NCBI GenBank assembly: GCA_030544235.1
Contig: CM060470.1
Span: 26,191,098-26,255,097 of the forward strand
Source of the DNA: Lepturacanthus savala
Taxonomy: Eukaryota > Chordata > Actinopteri > Scombriformes > Trichiuridae
Length of the DNA stretch: 64,000 nt
Direction: 5' to 3'
Under the pieces are notes generated by a model. The model saw nothing but the letters and a program-made list of their open reading frames with translations. It searched no databases and had not been told where the DNA came from. Position 1 is the stretch's first letter, and every line of letters begins with the position of its first letter. Shown piece by piece: positions 34,908-48,573 of the stretch. The position numbers and the translations under genes are program-made.

Positions 34908-37900
34908 TTAGGTCTCAACTTTCCCATAAGTCCCCTCTGGAGGGCGATATTGTTTGGGGAAAGCCTTGAGCTGGAGGGAGTTAAAGGCGTATTTACGGCA
35001 TCCCACATTCTTCATGGTGTTTTCTCTCCTGCATCCTTCACTGTGTGTGGGGAAAATGGGGAGAAAGAGAAATTCTGTATATTTATTTACATTTACATTC
35101 ACTTTTCTGATGATATTTTGGTGGCAATAATAAAGTAAGATTCATGATGGTCAGCTGACCTGCGCATGCAGTCCAGGGCCTGGTAGAAGACCTGCGGGGC
35201 AAGGGCGTGCTCCTGCTGCAGGAGCTGGCACTGCTCCAGGGTCAGAGACATGGCTGTACGGTCCTTGGCGCTCTTACAGCTGGTGAAACGCACTCCATTC
35301 AACCGGCGACATGCCTTAAGTCATCAGAAAAACAGATTAGAAGAGAAAGTTGTTTTTGTGTTGTTTTGCCATTTCCTATACTTCATATTTGGCTTTGGCC
35401 TTTTTTCATTGACTCTTTTTGTGGGCCTAGTTACCACTTTCTGGAAGCTAATTTGATTCAAAGTAAAAAATATTAATTGCTTTCATTTTCAGACCAGGAG
35501 TGAATCTACCTCGGCTGCCTGCCACAAAATCTCCACGTTCTTGTTTTTCTTGGCGGTCACATTCTGGTTCAGCAGCTTGAGCAGCTCGGGAACACTGGTG
35601 GTGCTGTGGGAGCGAGGCAGGCCTGAGGAGAAAATCAAGGAATGATGAGGTGAGTGAAAAATGAAGGTGTCAATAAACAGATTTGTCCTTGTGATAGCAT
35701 GGTTTTTATGTGTGCTGCAGGTAGACTCACAGTCTTCTGGCAGGACCTCTTTAAACTGGTCGTAGTATGAGCTGAGGCGAGCGAAGCTCTCCATGTTGAT
35801 CACTTCCTGCAATGACGTATCTCCAAACCTGGTCACATATTTATGTTATTAGAGCAGCAATCACGCACAAATTCACCTTTCTCTTCTCTTTTTTTGCCCT
35901 CAATGCCTCAGTGACTCACTTCTCAGCCAGGGTTTGCTGTTCGTTGATCCCCACGTTAAACAGGACTGGCTGCACCCGCAGCAGCATCCCATTCTGAATC
36001 TCTCGTGGCAGCGTGTCAAACATGGCCCCGGGCATCGGAACTCTGACGTTAAAACCGTTCCTGTTTCCCGTGATCACCGGCAGCATGTCAGGCCCGAAAC
36101 CTGAGGTGGCTTGGGTGACCTTAAAGGTGACATTTCTCAGATCCATCACTCCGACACTCATGTCCTCCAGCATGGCCAGCTCCTCGCCTTCAAGAAACAA
36201 GATATCATCATCACAGAGCAATGCAATCGTACTTCATATTGCAAGTGATGATATATTCACCAAACTTCAAATTATATCATATTTAAAAAAATTCCATGAA
36301 GTAGAAGAGAGCAGTGGCATCATTCATCATTAATTTTACCATTATGTTATGTATTGTGTCTTTTAATCAGCAGGATATCTTAATTTAAAGGCTCTTTCTA
36401 CAAATTAAATCCAATCTTCATCAAAATTGGTACAAAAACATTTTAATGAGAAAGAGCATTTGATTTTTTTTTAAATATTATAGCATTTTGCTAACTGGTT
36501 ACAGAATATATTGAAATACATCTATAGTGCAGTACATTAATAGGCATTTATATTTGATTACCTTAACCCTAATTATTTGTATTTATACACTATGTATAAA
36601 TGCTAAATGGGAGGCCTTAAAAAGTCAGTCAGTCATTTTCTATACCGGCTTATTCCTCATTAGGGTCGCAGGGGTCTGTTGGAGCCAATCCCAGCTCTTT
36701 ACAGCAAGAGGCAGGGATACACCCCAGATGGTCACCAGCCAATCATGGGGCACACACACCATTCACTCACACACTCACACCTACGGGCAATTTAGAGTCT
36801 GCAATTAACTTCAGCATGTTTTTGGACTGTGGGAGGAAGCCGGAGTACCCGGTGAAAACCCACGCAGACACGGGGAGAACATGCAAACTCCACACAGAAA
36901 GGTCCCAGTCCCAGGACCAAGGAGGTCTTGAACCTGTGACCTTCTTGGTGTGAGGCAACAGCGCTAACCCCTGCTCCACCGTGTCGCCCGCCTTAAAAAG
37001 TGTTCCCAAAAAAGATGCCGCCTTGGAGGAGGTATGCTGTCTGTGTGGGATTTCTATTTTTACAAGCACACAAACACTCTTACACAACCTCACACACAAG
37101 TTACCGTAGGTGCTGAGCAGGCCCTCGTACTGCACCAGTAAGCCGATGGTGTGGAGCTGCCTGAGGAAGCCTGAGTCGCAGAGACAGTTCCTCAGCTTGA
37201 GAGTGAAGCCGCAGATCAGAGCCGTCAGCTGTGAAGGAATTACATCATATCACAGGATTTGTCATGATCTTAATGCAATCCAACACTGTGTAATGACAAC
37301 CCTAATGTAGAAAAATTACTGTAAAAAACAGTTAAAGTACTATTGCCTCACTGCAAAAGCATTTAACTTATTATGCAGTGATTTTACTGCTTGATTGTGT
37401 GGTTAATACGCTGTTACAACACTATGACAACACTACATATTTTATATAGTGATCAAGTAGAGTTTTTTACTTCTTGATCCAGTAATGAATATGTAGTAAC
37501 AACACTACAGCAACACTACATGTATTCTAAATAGTCATCAATTAGAGTTTTTATTAGTCAATTATATCTATGTTAAAGTACTGGTAGTTCACCCAAAAAA
37601 AAATGACTTTCTTAGTATCAATTTCAGACTCCATGAAGCCTTGAATACATGTAGATTTTTTTGTTTTGTTTTTGTCACTTTCCTAAGCTAATAATTTTAG
37701 AATAATTTAATAACATCTGGTGCAGGAAACAGTGAGTGAAAATATGAAGTGACATCAAATTATTGTCTGCAGAATGTACAAAAACAAACAAAAAATATCC
37801 ATGCATTCCAGTTTCCATGGGTGAGTAATCCATAGAAAAAGGTCATTTTGGAGATGAACTATCCCTTTAACCAGTAGAATATAATAATATTAAATGTGAA

Positions 37901-40900
37901 GGAATGAGTAGTGATTGTATAGTACATTCCCAAAAAGCCAATAGTGAGGCTGAAGTAATTAAGTAGCAGTCATGCAGTGATTTGATTAAGCATTATGTAT
38001 TAATTATCAGTAGTGAAACAGCCAATTCTCTACTCATTACTATTGAAATGACTACATAAATCACTACATATTGCAATAGAAAACAAGGAATGAAATGGTA
38101 GTTTTTTTTGTAAATATTTAGTAGTGATCAGTAGTGATGCAATAGTGTTTTTTCATAAGAGAAGGAAGCATCCAAAGCTGCATATTTATTAGTATATTTA
38201 TTAGTGTATGAATGACAATGAGGTTTGTGTGGTGGGGGCTGACTGACCGTCTGGCAGAAGACGACATCGCGGCGGTACTGCAGGGTGAGGCTCATGGCGA
38301 TGGTCGGGGCACTGTCTTGCATCAGCAGAAAGACCATGGCCTTCTTGGCTTTATCGCTCATCAGAGACGCACAGTCCGTCAGCGTGGTGAGGAGAGGGTA
38401 CAGAGCCTCGCTCCACTCCCCTACACACACAGCACACACGTTTAAACATGTAATTAAATGTCTCAACAGTTGTTTAACAAGGCCGAACATTTATACATAA
38501 TATTTGGAAATAGTAAAGGAGATTGCAGATTACTGTGACATATTTTTTAAAAATGAAATATCAATATAAGACATATGTAACTATATCACGAGTGAGTATT
38601 TATTGAAGTTTGATTATATATTTTTAATCAAATTCTTACCTGGGGAAGTCTTTTCCACCTCTGGACTGACTGACGAGTGAGAGAAAGTAAAAAAGACAAA
38701 AATTTAGGACAAAATTCTACTTCTTTTTTGTAGATTTATAACATCCAATGATACTGAAGCAGTTTGAAGCTTTTATGATAGAGAACCTACAGACGTAATC
38801 AACACGAAGTGAAAAGCAAACAGGCGTCCAGTGAGAGGATGATGTTGATGATTTTGTGCTGAGATTGAAAAGTACATTGACTGTACTGCACTCACACTCA
38901 CACAGAGGGTGTTTGTGCATGTTTGTACCTTTCTTCGAGTTTTTCGGGTCCTCCTCGGCAAGCAGGAAGACATCCTCAGAGCTGCTGTCACTCTGGAGTT
39001 TGTCTCTCTGCAGCAGCCTGTCCACCCTCTGGATCACACACTCCAGGCTCTTATCGACATTTAGCCAAACCTTCTCCTGCAAACCAAAGGCAGGTCAAAA
39101 ATGAGGTTAACATTGCGCACAAAAAAAGCGCACAATTGAGCAAAGGCATTTCAGAGGCTGATGAACTTACCCACTCCTCCTCATGATAATCCGCCTGGAA
39201 GGAGGTGCGCTTGCTTTTACTCGCCTCGCTGCACTCTGGAGGGGTCGCGTGGCGAGAGGGCGAGATGGCGGCACGAGACGGGGAGGTGGGGTGGCGGGAC
39301 GGGGAACGGGACGGGGAGCGAGAGGAGGGTGACAGGGAGGAGGACGATGGGGATGGGCTGCTTTGCTGCGTGAACTCTGGGCGGGCGGCAGCCAGGGCAA
39401 CGATGGCTGATGACAGCAGCTTGGAGTCACACACTGTCACCAGCTGACGGGTCTGCCGGAGGGAGAGAGATGGATAAGAGCAGTCGAAATGAGGTCATAA
39501 TAGTGTCAGCATAAAGTGACCACATAATATGATGCATCCTTATCCTGTGTCTGATCTACATCTATGACTGGGTCATCATACTGAAACTGTATTTCTTTAA
39601 TAATAATTTAATTTAATATTCCCTTCAGGACTGACAAAGACATTTAACTGATTTTTAGAAATAATAATACATTTTATTTAAGAGCACTTTTAAAGACACC
39701 CAAAGTCACCATACAAGAGATACAGATAAAATTACAACTTGTATAAAATGTAGATAAAACAATAAACAGATAAAATCGTATTCAGACATTTGAGCCAGGG
39801 GAATTATAATTATTATTATTATTAGAATCTAAAACACAGAACTGAACTGATAGTGCATATCAGAGATCTCTGTTTCTCTGAGTGATTTCGTACCTTCTCT
39901 GTAAGGATGGCCAGCGTTCTCTCCAGAGCGTTAGCGGAGCGATCCTTGGCAGCTCGGGACAGACGCTCAGTGTAGTAACACACTTGTGTCTTCAGGGTGT
40001 TAATTTGACCGATTAGTTCCTTCGCTTTCATGACATCCTGAGGCTGGTACGCCATCCCTTTAGAGCCAGAGCCGGCAGAGCTTTAGGTATGCAGTATGGG
40101 AAAGAAAGAAAATAGAAGAGGAAATAAATTGCACAGAAATTATAAAAACTCACAAGCAAACAAGTTGTAATACAGTTCAGATAACCTCACCTCTCCTCCT
40201 CATATGTGCTAGAGTAAGCCAAAAAAAATATACAAAGAAAGATTTGTTAATTGCTGACAAAATTCAAACGTTCCAATGAAACCCTGCAGCAACAGAATCT
40301 AGACATTTCCACTTTTACTCTTTTTCACTCTACTCACTGTTTCCTGGCTTCGTCAAGCTTGTGCAACAGTTTCCGGAGGCCACAGCCTTTAAAGCCTTGA
40401 TGATGAGCTGCAGGAGCACCGATAGTCACAACATCGTAGGTCCGGTCTGATCGGAGGACAGAGGACAGTTATAAAGAAGGTAAAAGATACTGAATAAACT
40501 ATATTGTTAACATGTAGGATGTAGGCATGCATATTTACACATAACCCACCATAACCAGACTCTCCCTGTACTCTCATCCTCTGGATGTGCAGGTTAGTAG
40601 GAATAAACTCCAACTTCCTCTCGGCTTTCAATGTACTAGACTTAAACGACGGTCCTTGTAGGGAGTAGAAAGGAGGAAATTGATTATTGGTATCTGTATA
40701 TAAGGGAGTATAGTTACATCCTTATGTAATATTTTACACACAAATATAAATACAAAAGATGATGTCATACCAGGAATTCAGTGTTGAGCTTCTATAAAGT
40801 AGTGGTACTTCTTCTCCTTCCTTTACTACATTCAATATTTTATAGTGAGCATTAAATTGAGATTTTTGATCCTTGTGAATCCTTTTGTGTCATCACTGAT

Positions 40901-43900
40901 TGGTGTGGTGTTCTATGATGATAAATTTGCATCCATAAGATGTGACTTTTTAAAGGACATTATATATTTAAAATGTGACATTTTGAGGACATTATATAGC
41001 TGAGCTGTTTCTTATAGTCAAATAAAATGTCACAGTAGATATATTTCACTATATAGTAAATAGAGCGTGAGAGTGATTTTGGAAACTGATCAATACTCAA
41101 TGTCATAAAATAAATGATCTATGCAGTAGAGGCTGCATAGATATGCTATATGCAGGGATTATGTCATAAATTTGTAGACTCCAAGCCAAGGAATAATTTA
41201 TCAGACTTGAAAGCTCTTCCTGCGCACAACTGTTTTGTGAGGTTGAGTAGAAATCCTCCCGATTAGTATATTTACTTTAACATTTAAAACGGGTGGAATG
41301 CCCCATTAAAATGTTACATTATAAAAATACCTTTGTATTCGTGCAGGTCACTGATGGTCTCCTGGTAGGTGAGGATGATGGTCTGGTACTGAGTGATGAT
41401 CTGCCTCCTGAGGTTCTCCCAGCATGGAGACAGCTCACCCAGCTCCTCCAGCTCACACACCCTGCACAACACAGCGCATTCATAATCAGCACATCCGGCT
41501 GATTTAAATATTTAGAGGTGGTACTTGAGTACAACAGCCCTAATAAAAAGCAGCCATTACTTTGCTGCTAAGGGTCACAAGCCAAATGTTGCATCACAAT
41601 AGCCAGCTGCTCCTACTGTATGACCATATGCATCCAATCAATCATACAGAGACAAACAGAGATGTCACCTGACAGCGTCTTCCTCCAGCAGCAGTTTGAC
41701 AAACTGTCGAGGAATGTGCAGGGAAAGCACGCTCTCAGCCATCTGCTCCAGCACACGCAGGTGGTTGCCATTGGTGGTTGGGAAACGATACGTCCGTGAC
41801 ATGACGCCTCCGAACACTGAAGCACATAGAAACAAACTATCACAGTTGTGAATCACTGTGACAACAGCTAACAGTGCACGTGCCAAATCTCCACATCGTC
41901 ATACCAGCAGGGTAAAACATACAGAGAAGGAACACACTCACCAGCCTTCAGCAGCGGGTCTTTACACAGAGATGAGGACTTGGATTTGATGCCCATTGAT
42001 TCAGTCAGACTTTCATCGACAGGGAGAACCATCTGACACACACACACACAAAAACAAAATTAAGTTTGCTTAAAGTGATCTACCTGACCTTCAAAATGAA
42101 CTCTCATCGGACTGTAACAACTGGGCTCGTTTCAGCAATACATGCAGAAATACCTGTAGGTTGGTGGAGTATCCAAGTGAGACCTTGAGCCACTTTAGTT
42201 TCATGACAAACAAGTTGGAAAGTGAAACTATTTCTAGCCTGAATAGCATGAGAACACACAGGTCTGACACAGGAAGTCTCTTAATAACTCACCCTTCCAT
42301 TAACAGTGTCTCCTCTCTGTAGTCTTGCAACAGGTGCTCTCTGCTCACGCTTCTCCTCTATCTGCCAGGCAATGACCGTGATGTTCCCCACGCGCTCATT
42401 CTCTGCCGACCTAGCATCAACATTGAGTAAATTCCCAGAATGCAACATTCCATTCCGACACCCCAGAATGAAAATCCAGCAAGCAGCGGCTCTCGTGTTT
42501 GTCACAGACAGAGGACGAGGCACAGCCTGCTGTGTCTCCTACCTGAGAGTCAGGTGCAGTCGGTGATGTTTGTCCTGCAGAAGCTCCTTCACAGAAAACA
42601 TGGCTGAACCAAGCATGTACATCTGTCATAGGAAAAACGCACAAAAGGAGGAGGATTTCAATTACAGAGGTGTAGGAGAAGGAGGGTTTAAAATAGATAA
42701 AAGCATGCAATTTATAAAAGATAAAAGCAATTTTAATCCCTTTGTGACAGGAAATTTAAAGACAATGGCAATAAGTGGTTTGTGAAAAAAAGATTGTTGA
42801 GGCGGGGCTTACTGTGCCCTGGGAACGGTCCTTCACATCGTAGACAGAAAGCTTGACCTGAGTCTGCTGGTTGATCAGAGAGTCCTGAAAGAATGCTATG
42901 CTGCTCAGGAAGATAGGGTTACTGGTCCCCTGGAGACAGACACACACAGACGGTTGTAAAGGGTTAGGAGACTCCCAACATCAGGCAGCAAGGACGGGAC
43001 GGCGGGAAACAACGGTGTACCTCTATGATTTCAGTTTGAGCGTGCTTGGTCCAGAAGGCCTGGGGCGGAGTGGTGCAGCTGACGGCCACAAAGCTGGTTG
43101 GCTTACGGTCCAGAGCGGGAGTAACCAGCTCACTGCAGGCTGCAGCATCATAGAAACACAAGGAGAGATTACAAACTGCAGGATTTCACTAATCCCCGGC
43201 CATGAAGGAACGTAAAATAGTGCGTTTGAGTCGTTAGTGCTTGATGATCAGCAGTTGTCACATTAATGCTTTTGGGCTGAACAATGGTACAAATTAAACA
43301 TGTTGTTCCAAATAAACGGCCTAGTGACGCCTTCGGCCAGTTTCCAAAAGAACCATCTGTCTTCTGTGTTTCATCCAAATCAGATCAGTGTTTGGACACA
43401 ATTTCAGTGTCAAAACATCAAGATTTCACCATGTTACCATGAGCTCTTAAGAAATTATAAATCAGCATAATCCCATATTTTATAGACAAAATAATTAACC
43501 GATTAACCAAGAGGAATTAATGACAGATTAATCAATAATAAAAATAAATGTAGTTGCAGCCAACAAATATTTTAAATATAATAATAATTAAATATTAAGG
43601 CTGGTGTTGTTCTTTATTTTTTGTCAACAATTACTATAAAAAGTAACAACATGCTTATTAGTAACGAATGTAAATGATGTAAATTAAAACTGGATCATAA
43701 CAGCTGGGCATTGTTATTTTTAACATAACTCAAACAGGATTAAATATTTCTCTTTTCTGGTCTTTTTCAGCTGTGGACTAACACGGTAACACGTGAGTTT
43801 CACTGCAACAATGATTGCCAATGATGACAACAATGATTTGTGGAATGATTCAAGTGATTGCACTTCCACGTTCTTTTATAATTGGCCTGAATATTTCGAC

Positions 43901-44205
43901 CATTATAAATGATGTTGTCTCCAATGGAGGGAGGCACACATACAGCCAACGTCTTCCTGAACGTACCCACACTGAACTCCAGCACAGGCTCATCTGGATC
44001 CTGACTGTTGCCTGTGTAGAGAAAAAAGAGCAGGGGAGGAGTTCTTCAACGCTCTATTTTTTCATCATCAGTGGAGTGAACTGGTTACCATGACGGCAGT
44101 TACTTAGTTACCTGACAATGCCAACCCCATCATCTCAGCTGAGAGATCAAACGTGTTGGCCCGGTAGACCGACCATGGCCGATGGCGGGGGCTCTTCCCG
44201 GACAT
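34908..44205 (-). CDS. inpp4a: Inositol polyphosphate 4-phosphatase type I (INPP4A)
   Basis: Removes the 4-phosphate from PI(3,4)P2 on endosomes and plasma membrane, damping PI3K signalling. 23 coding exons: 44205-44112, 44011-43967, 43139-43021, 42929-42813, 42622-42543, 42410-42293, 42032-41942, 41816-41669, 41461-41331, 40654-40550, 40446-40338, 40208-40191, 40080-39894, 39452-39171, 39076-38929, 38669-38640, 38420-38248, 37228-37105, 36187-35920, 35828-35731, 35622-35510, 35314-35160, 35040-34908. Phases agree throughout; 961 aa. The N-terminal C2 domain includes DRKPTSFVAVS and VKLSVYDVKDRSQGT. The CX5R catalytic motif is CKSAKDR (about Cys879-Arg885). The C-terminus ENTMKNVG...PPEGTYGKVET matches INPP4A rather than INPP4B. 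Exon 14 encodes a Ser/Pro/Arg-rich linker longer than in mammals. ATG at 44205 is chosen because MSGKSPRHRPW aligns with the human start. The donor of the tenth exon could also be 13 nt upstream of the stated end. Confidence 0.95.
36617..36993 (-). mobile_element. tRNA-derived SINE-like repeat, copy 1
   Basis: Read on the minus strand it starts with a tRNA-like head: A-box-like GGTGGAGCAGGGGTTAGCGC and B-box-like GGTTCAAGACC. It continues into the common fish body with CTGTGTGGAGTTTGCATGTT and GTGTCTGCGTGGGTTTTCAC. It sits in the inpp4a intron between exons 37228-37105 and 36187-35920. A second copy lies at 52040-52345. I do not assign a library family name. Confidence 0.75.
37573..37870. mobile_element. 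Non-autonomous DNA element with TTAA ends
   Basis: Starts TTAAAGTACTGGTAGTTCACCC and ends GATGAACTATCCCTTTAA, so the termini are inverted copies of a TTAAAGGGATAGTTCA-type end very common in fish. The TTAA on both sides suggests a piggyBac-like target preference. No coding capacity. Located in the inpp4a intron between exons 38420-38248 and 37228-37105. Confidence 0.65.
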
Positions 44206-45257
44206 GGCAGGTTCACGTTGGGGCTGAGGATTGATTTTGGAATAAAGAGGCTGAAGAGCGGAACAACGTCAACCACAATCACAACTGGTCTGTCACCTCG
44301 GTTCTGCGAGATACGTGCGTTTTTCCTTGAGTGTTGAGCAGAAGCGGTCACACACTTGTCACTGAACCTGAACAGGGAAGCAGACGGAAGCAGCAAAATG
44401 TTAATCAGCTGTTTCCATGGAAACAGCTGAAGTAGACCGGACACCTTTAACTCTTTGAAATGGATGTCATCCTTTGATCGAAACAACAGCTGAGCACCAT
44501 AACATAATATTAGAACAGCAGCTTGTAATTAGTTACGTAAAGGTTGCTGATGCACGAATGCTCAGCACTGCATTACAGTGAGCTACTTTAAAAGGTTACA
44601 GCAAAGAATAAGTCATGTAGGTTGGCTGTTTAAATGTTTGCCATGATGCCACATTCTGACATGAACAGCATATGAAAGGATGTGTATTGTTCACCACGGT
44701 GCAGAACCTCATCTCTTCCCTCTGTTAATGTGCTAATATACACAGTGAGAAGATTTTCTGTGGGGGGACGTGTTATTTCACACAACTGCAGGAGCCAGAT
44801 TTTGCTTTTAGACAGACTAATGTTAAGCAGACAGACACAGGCAGATACAGCAGATAATGCAGAAAATGCAACAATGCAAATTTTATCAATCGCTGGATCA
44901 TGAAGATCTGGCGGCCACGGCCAAAACCATCGTCATGCTGCAAGGCGGCATATTTCAAAGGCTAACTTCTAGGACATGGCGAACAAACCTGTATTTCACT
45001 ATTCAATTTTATTTTATTCATTTTTTGTCATCAAAAGTAAAGCTCGTCTTATGTATATATAAAAAACCAAATGCCCAAGTGTTGGACAGAACAAACAACA
45101 TATAGATCCTCCGTATAGGAATTTAAAAGAATTCCTCCTGACAAATGTGATTTTTCAGTAAATTGAATCTGCTTATTTAGGGATTTGGTCTTTTTTTAAA
45201 GCTATAAATAGACATTTTTGGCCAGGTGAGAGTTCACTAAAACATACAGTAATTCAA

Positions 45258-45456
45258 CAGTGCCAACTCCTGCTCCCTGAGAGCTACCACCCTGCATGCT
45301 TTACAAATCTCCCCACTCCAACACACCTGATTCTAATTATCAACTCGTTATCAAGCAGCCGATGCTTGTCAAGGGCTTGATAACGAGTTAATAATTAGAA
45401 TCAGGTGTGTTGGAGTGGGAACACTAGCTCTCCACGAGCAGGATTGGAAACCACTG
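45258..45456. mobile_element. hAT-like palindromic MITE
   Basis: About 199 bp. The ends CAGTGCCAACTCCTGCTC and GAGCAGGATTGGAAACCACTG are imperfect inverted copies. A long inner palindrome pairs CACTCCAACACACCTGATTC with GAATCAGGTGTGTTGGAGTG and AACTCGTTATCAAGC with GCTTGATAACGAGTT. The target duplication is not clear. A related, more diverged copy lies at about 55852-55990. Confidence 0.8.
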
Positions 45457-45679
45457 CAGTCAGTGTTTATCTGCTGGAATCCATGAACTGTGGAGTTTAA
45501 GGAAATCTAAAGGCTGTAACAATAACTCAATTACCACAAAACTGTGGTTATGGTTTGTTGTCTTGGGGCTAAACTCATTATCACCCTGCCTCATCTTTTT
45601 TTTTGCTAGTGAAAGTAACAGGAGTGATTATGGTGTGTGATATACAATAAAAATGTAGTTTTTTGTAGTTGTGTATGTT

Positions 45680-46229
45680 TACAGCTCTGGAAAAGAATAA
45701 GTGACCACTGCAAAATTATCAATTCTTCTGATTTTACTACTTGTAGATATGCGTTTGGGCAAACAGAACATTTTTGTTTGAGTCTATAAACTACTGACAT
45801 TTCTCCCAAATTCCAAAATAAAAATATTATTGTTTAAAGCATTTATTTTCAGAAAATGACAAATGGTCAAACAGGTTTGACCATTGTTTGAGGTTTTCAG
45901 ACCTCAAACAATGCAAAGAAACAAGATCAAATTCATTTTAAAAACATAATACTAATGTTCGGAAGAGTTGTTGTGGGAATGTGGTTAGGAAGAGCTCAGA
46001 AATATTTGGTACACCCCTTACTTTTAATCACAGCTTTCATGCGTCTTGTCATGCCCACAAGTCTTTAACATTGTTCTTGGTTCAGGTTTCACCTAATCAG
46101 TACCTCTTTAAGCAGAATGAGGTGTTCATGTGTTGGAATTTAACAGACGCTGGACTGGAATGGATGGAATGGAGATGCTGATTTCAGAAAAAAACATGCA
46201 GTGGTCTCTTATTTTTTTTCAGTGTTGTA
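45680..46229. mobile_element. Non-autonomous DNA transposon with 33-bp inverted ends
   Basis: About 550 bp. The left end TACAGCTCTGGAAAAGAATA, continuing through GTGACCACTGCA, is matched by the inverted right end TGCAGTGGTCTCTTATTTTT, running to GTTGTA, with a few mismatches. Internal landmarks of a widespread fish element are visible: ACATTTCTCCCAAATTCCAA, TTTTCAGACCTCAAACAATG and TTTTAATCACAGCTTTCATG. No transposase frame. Confidence 0.8.
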
Positions 46230-48573
46230 TATTACATATCCCCTAAAATACAAAATAATAAATAAGAAAAGATATCTGATGCCATTCATTTTCGTGTTGG
46301 TGGAATATGAAGAGAATCCCCAAGAATCTTCTTTGAGCCATGAATTAAACATCAAACGTGATGTAATCTGACTTGTATTTATCAAGATGTGCTGCTCTAA
46401 CACAGATTGTTAGAAAACTGATGATGCTTAACACGGCTACTGTTGTTTTTTTTTTACCTCATGTCTATTAACAGTTTGTTTACTGCAAACTAATAAAGCA
46501 AATACAGTATCACTTTAACCACAAACCCTAGAGCTTTATATCCATAACCACTTATACATCCCTATAGTATTATCATCTTAACAAATTATCAATCAACCAT
46601 GTACAGTAAGTACTTATGGTGTAACAGCCGTCTAATAACAGGGCTGATCAAGCAAAACCCATCGTGCACAGTTATTTATAGGACAGCCAAGACAGGATAC
46701 TTGGCTCCACAGAAACAGCTATGGCCTCTTCTTGATTCATCTCCTCTCTGTGTTTCTGTCCTCTTCAATCTACTTTTGGCTTCATCTAATTTGCCTATTT
46801 ATTATTAATGTGCAGAGAAAACCTCCTTGGCTTTCACCTCTCCCTTTTTGCCAATTCTTGATGTATTTTGATCGATTAGCAATGTCTTTAAATAATCGTG
46901 TTTAAATGTTTCTAATTCTTTCTGTTTGTGTCTCATTAGGTGGCAAGCTCTCCTTGTTTTCATTTCTCGCTTTCAGTCTCTTGGCTGGTATCGGTGTGGA
47001 CTACATCAGCTTATTACCGCAAAAAAAACGAAAAGAGATGTGAAAGACTTTAAATCTACCATGACTCAATCAGGGGATTAGGAGGCATATGTTTTCAATA
47101 ACAGTGTATACAGCACAAATGTCACACGGTGGCTCCTACGTGAAGACGCTGATGTAGTAGCTGTACTCAGCAGTGAGTGGGTTTGAATAATCCCCTGCAA
47201 CACACAGTTAAAGATAAATGTGAGCAGCAAAAGTGTGAGAGGAGGACAGACACAGGCAGAAACAGGAAAGAGAAAAACTGTGTGTGAAGAAAATGAGAAA
47301 GGTTAAGAGGAAGGGATAAGGATGCAGCAAGCGGCTTCATGACTAACCTGAGCTGAAGGCTGCTTCCCTTTGCCCTGGGAGGTAAATGTTTGTGTTTTCT
47401 GCAGCATGTCACACTCGTTTAACATTTCCTCTTTCTCATGCGTACGTCTTTCTCAGCCCTGATGAACACACACCTGCTGAACAGTATGAATATTTGCTAC
47501 CGGGAGGGTTTGTCTGTCTTTTGTGCGGCATCTCATTTCATTCTATGCTCACAAATGGGTAAGGAGCTGTGTATGTGTCACTGTGCATTCATGTGTAAGG
47601 ACCTCTGTGGCAGCGCTCTATTTATACTCATGAATCTGTCTGACGTCACATGCCACGCAAAATCACACACAACACTCAACACTCATCTACATGACGCACT
47701 TTCCAGAATGTGAGTGTGATGCTCTTTGCCAGTTTAAATTCTGTTTTGGCATCTAACTTCATCTGAGACCACAACAGATGACAGAATGGAGCATGGAGGC
47801 TCTGCCTCATTAGGCTCTGTGGGAGGTACTAGTCAGTGGGAGCTGTCTTTCAACATGCTGTAATCTCCAGTGCCTGTGGCACTGTGGGACACTCTGTAGG
47901 AACCTAATGCAAAGCCAGAGGGAGCCACAGATCCTCCTCATCCTCATCACATGGCTACTTGCAGCTGGCCTGAATGGAAGAAATGGAACTTTTTTTTTTT
48001 TTTTTTTTACAATTGATTAAGTCATTTATCAAAACAGCTTCAAATTTAAAATTTGTGTCATTGTAACTGATTCAATTTTAGATTGTTGGTTGGACAAAAA
48101 CATAAAAAGTCTTATAAGAACATCCATATAGGAAATCATGATATAAATGGCTAAAAATAAAGATGACTGACAGAAAATTGTTGGTTGCAGCTGCATCAGC
48201 AGATTAATTATTCTACCAATTTTATCTGTTGGTCCAATAAAGTCCATCAACAATCAACTCATTACATAAAAATGTTCACACATCAGAAGCTGTGAGCAGA
48301 GAATGTTTGATTTTCTTGCTTGAAGAGTGATACAATCAAAATAATTGTTAATTAATATCCTGATGGGCCATATAATCAGGAACTTCTCACTTGTCCATCT
48401 CTAATGGGGAGAGTAATGGAGAAGTGGGTCTTCTTTTAGATTGTCAATCGGCTCACTGTAATAGAGCCTTTGGTTCAAGCCCTATAACATAAGTATGCTG
48501 CTGGGCTGTAGTTGTCCTCTGTCTTCAATCATGCAAAACAGATCCATGGGAGACATGTTAATTTTTTCCCAGC

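Noticed and set aside
44130..44486. 118-codon minus-strand frame overlapping the inpp4a first exon
   Set aside because: It is the wrong frame; the inpp4a start at 44205 gives the conserved MSGKSPRHRPW and splices correctly at 44112.
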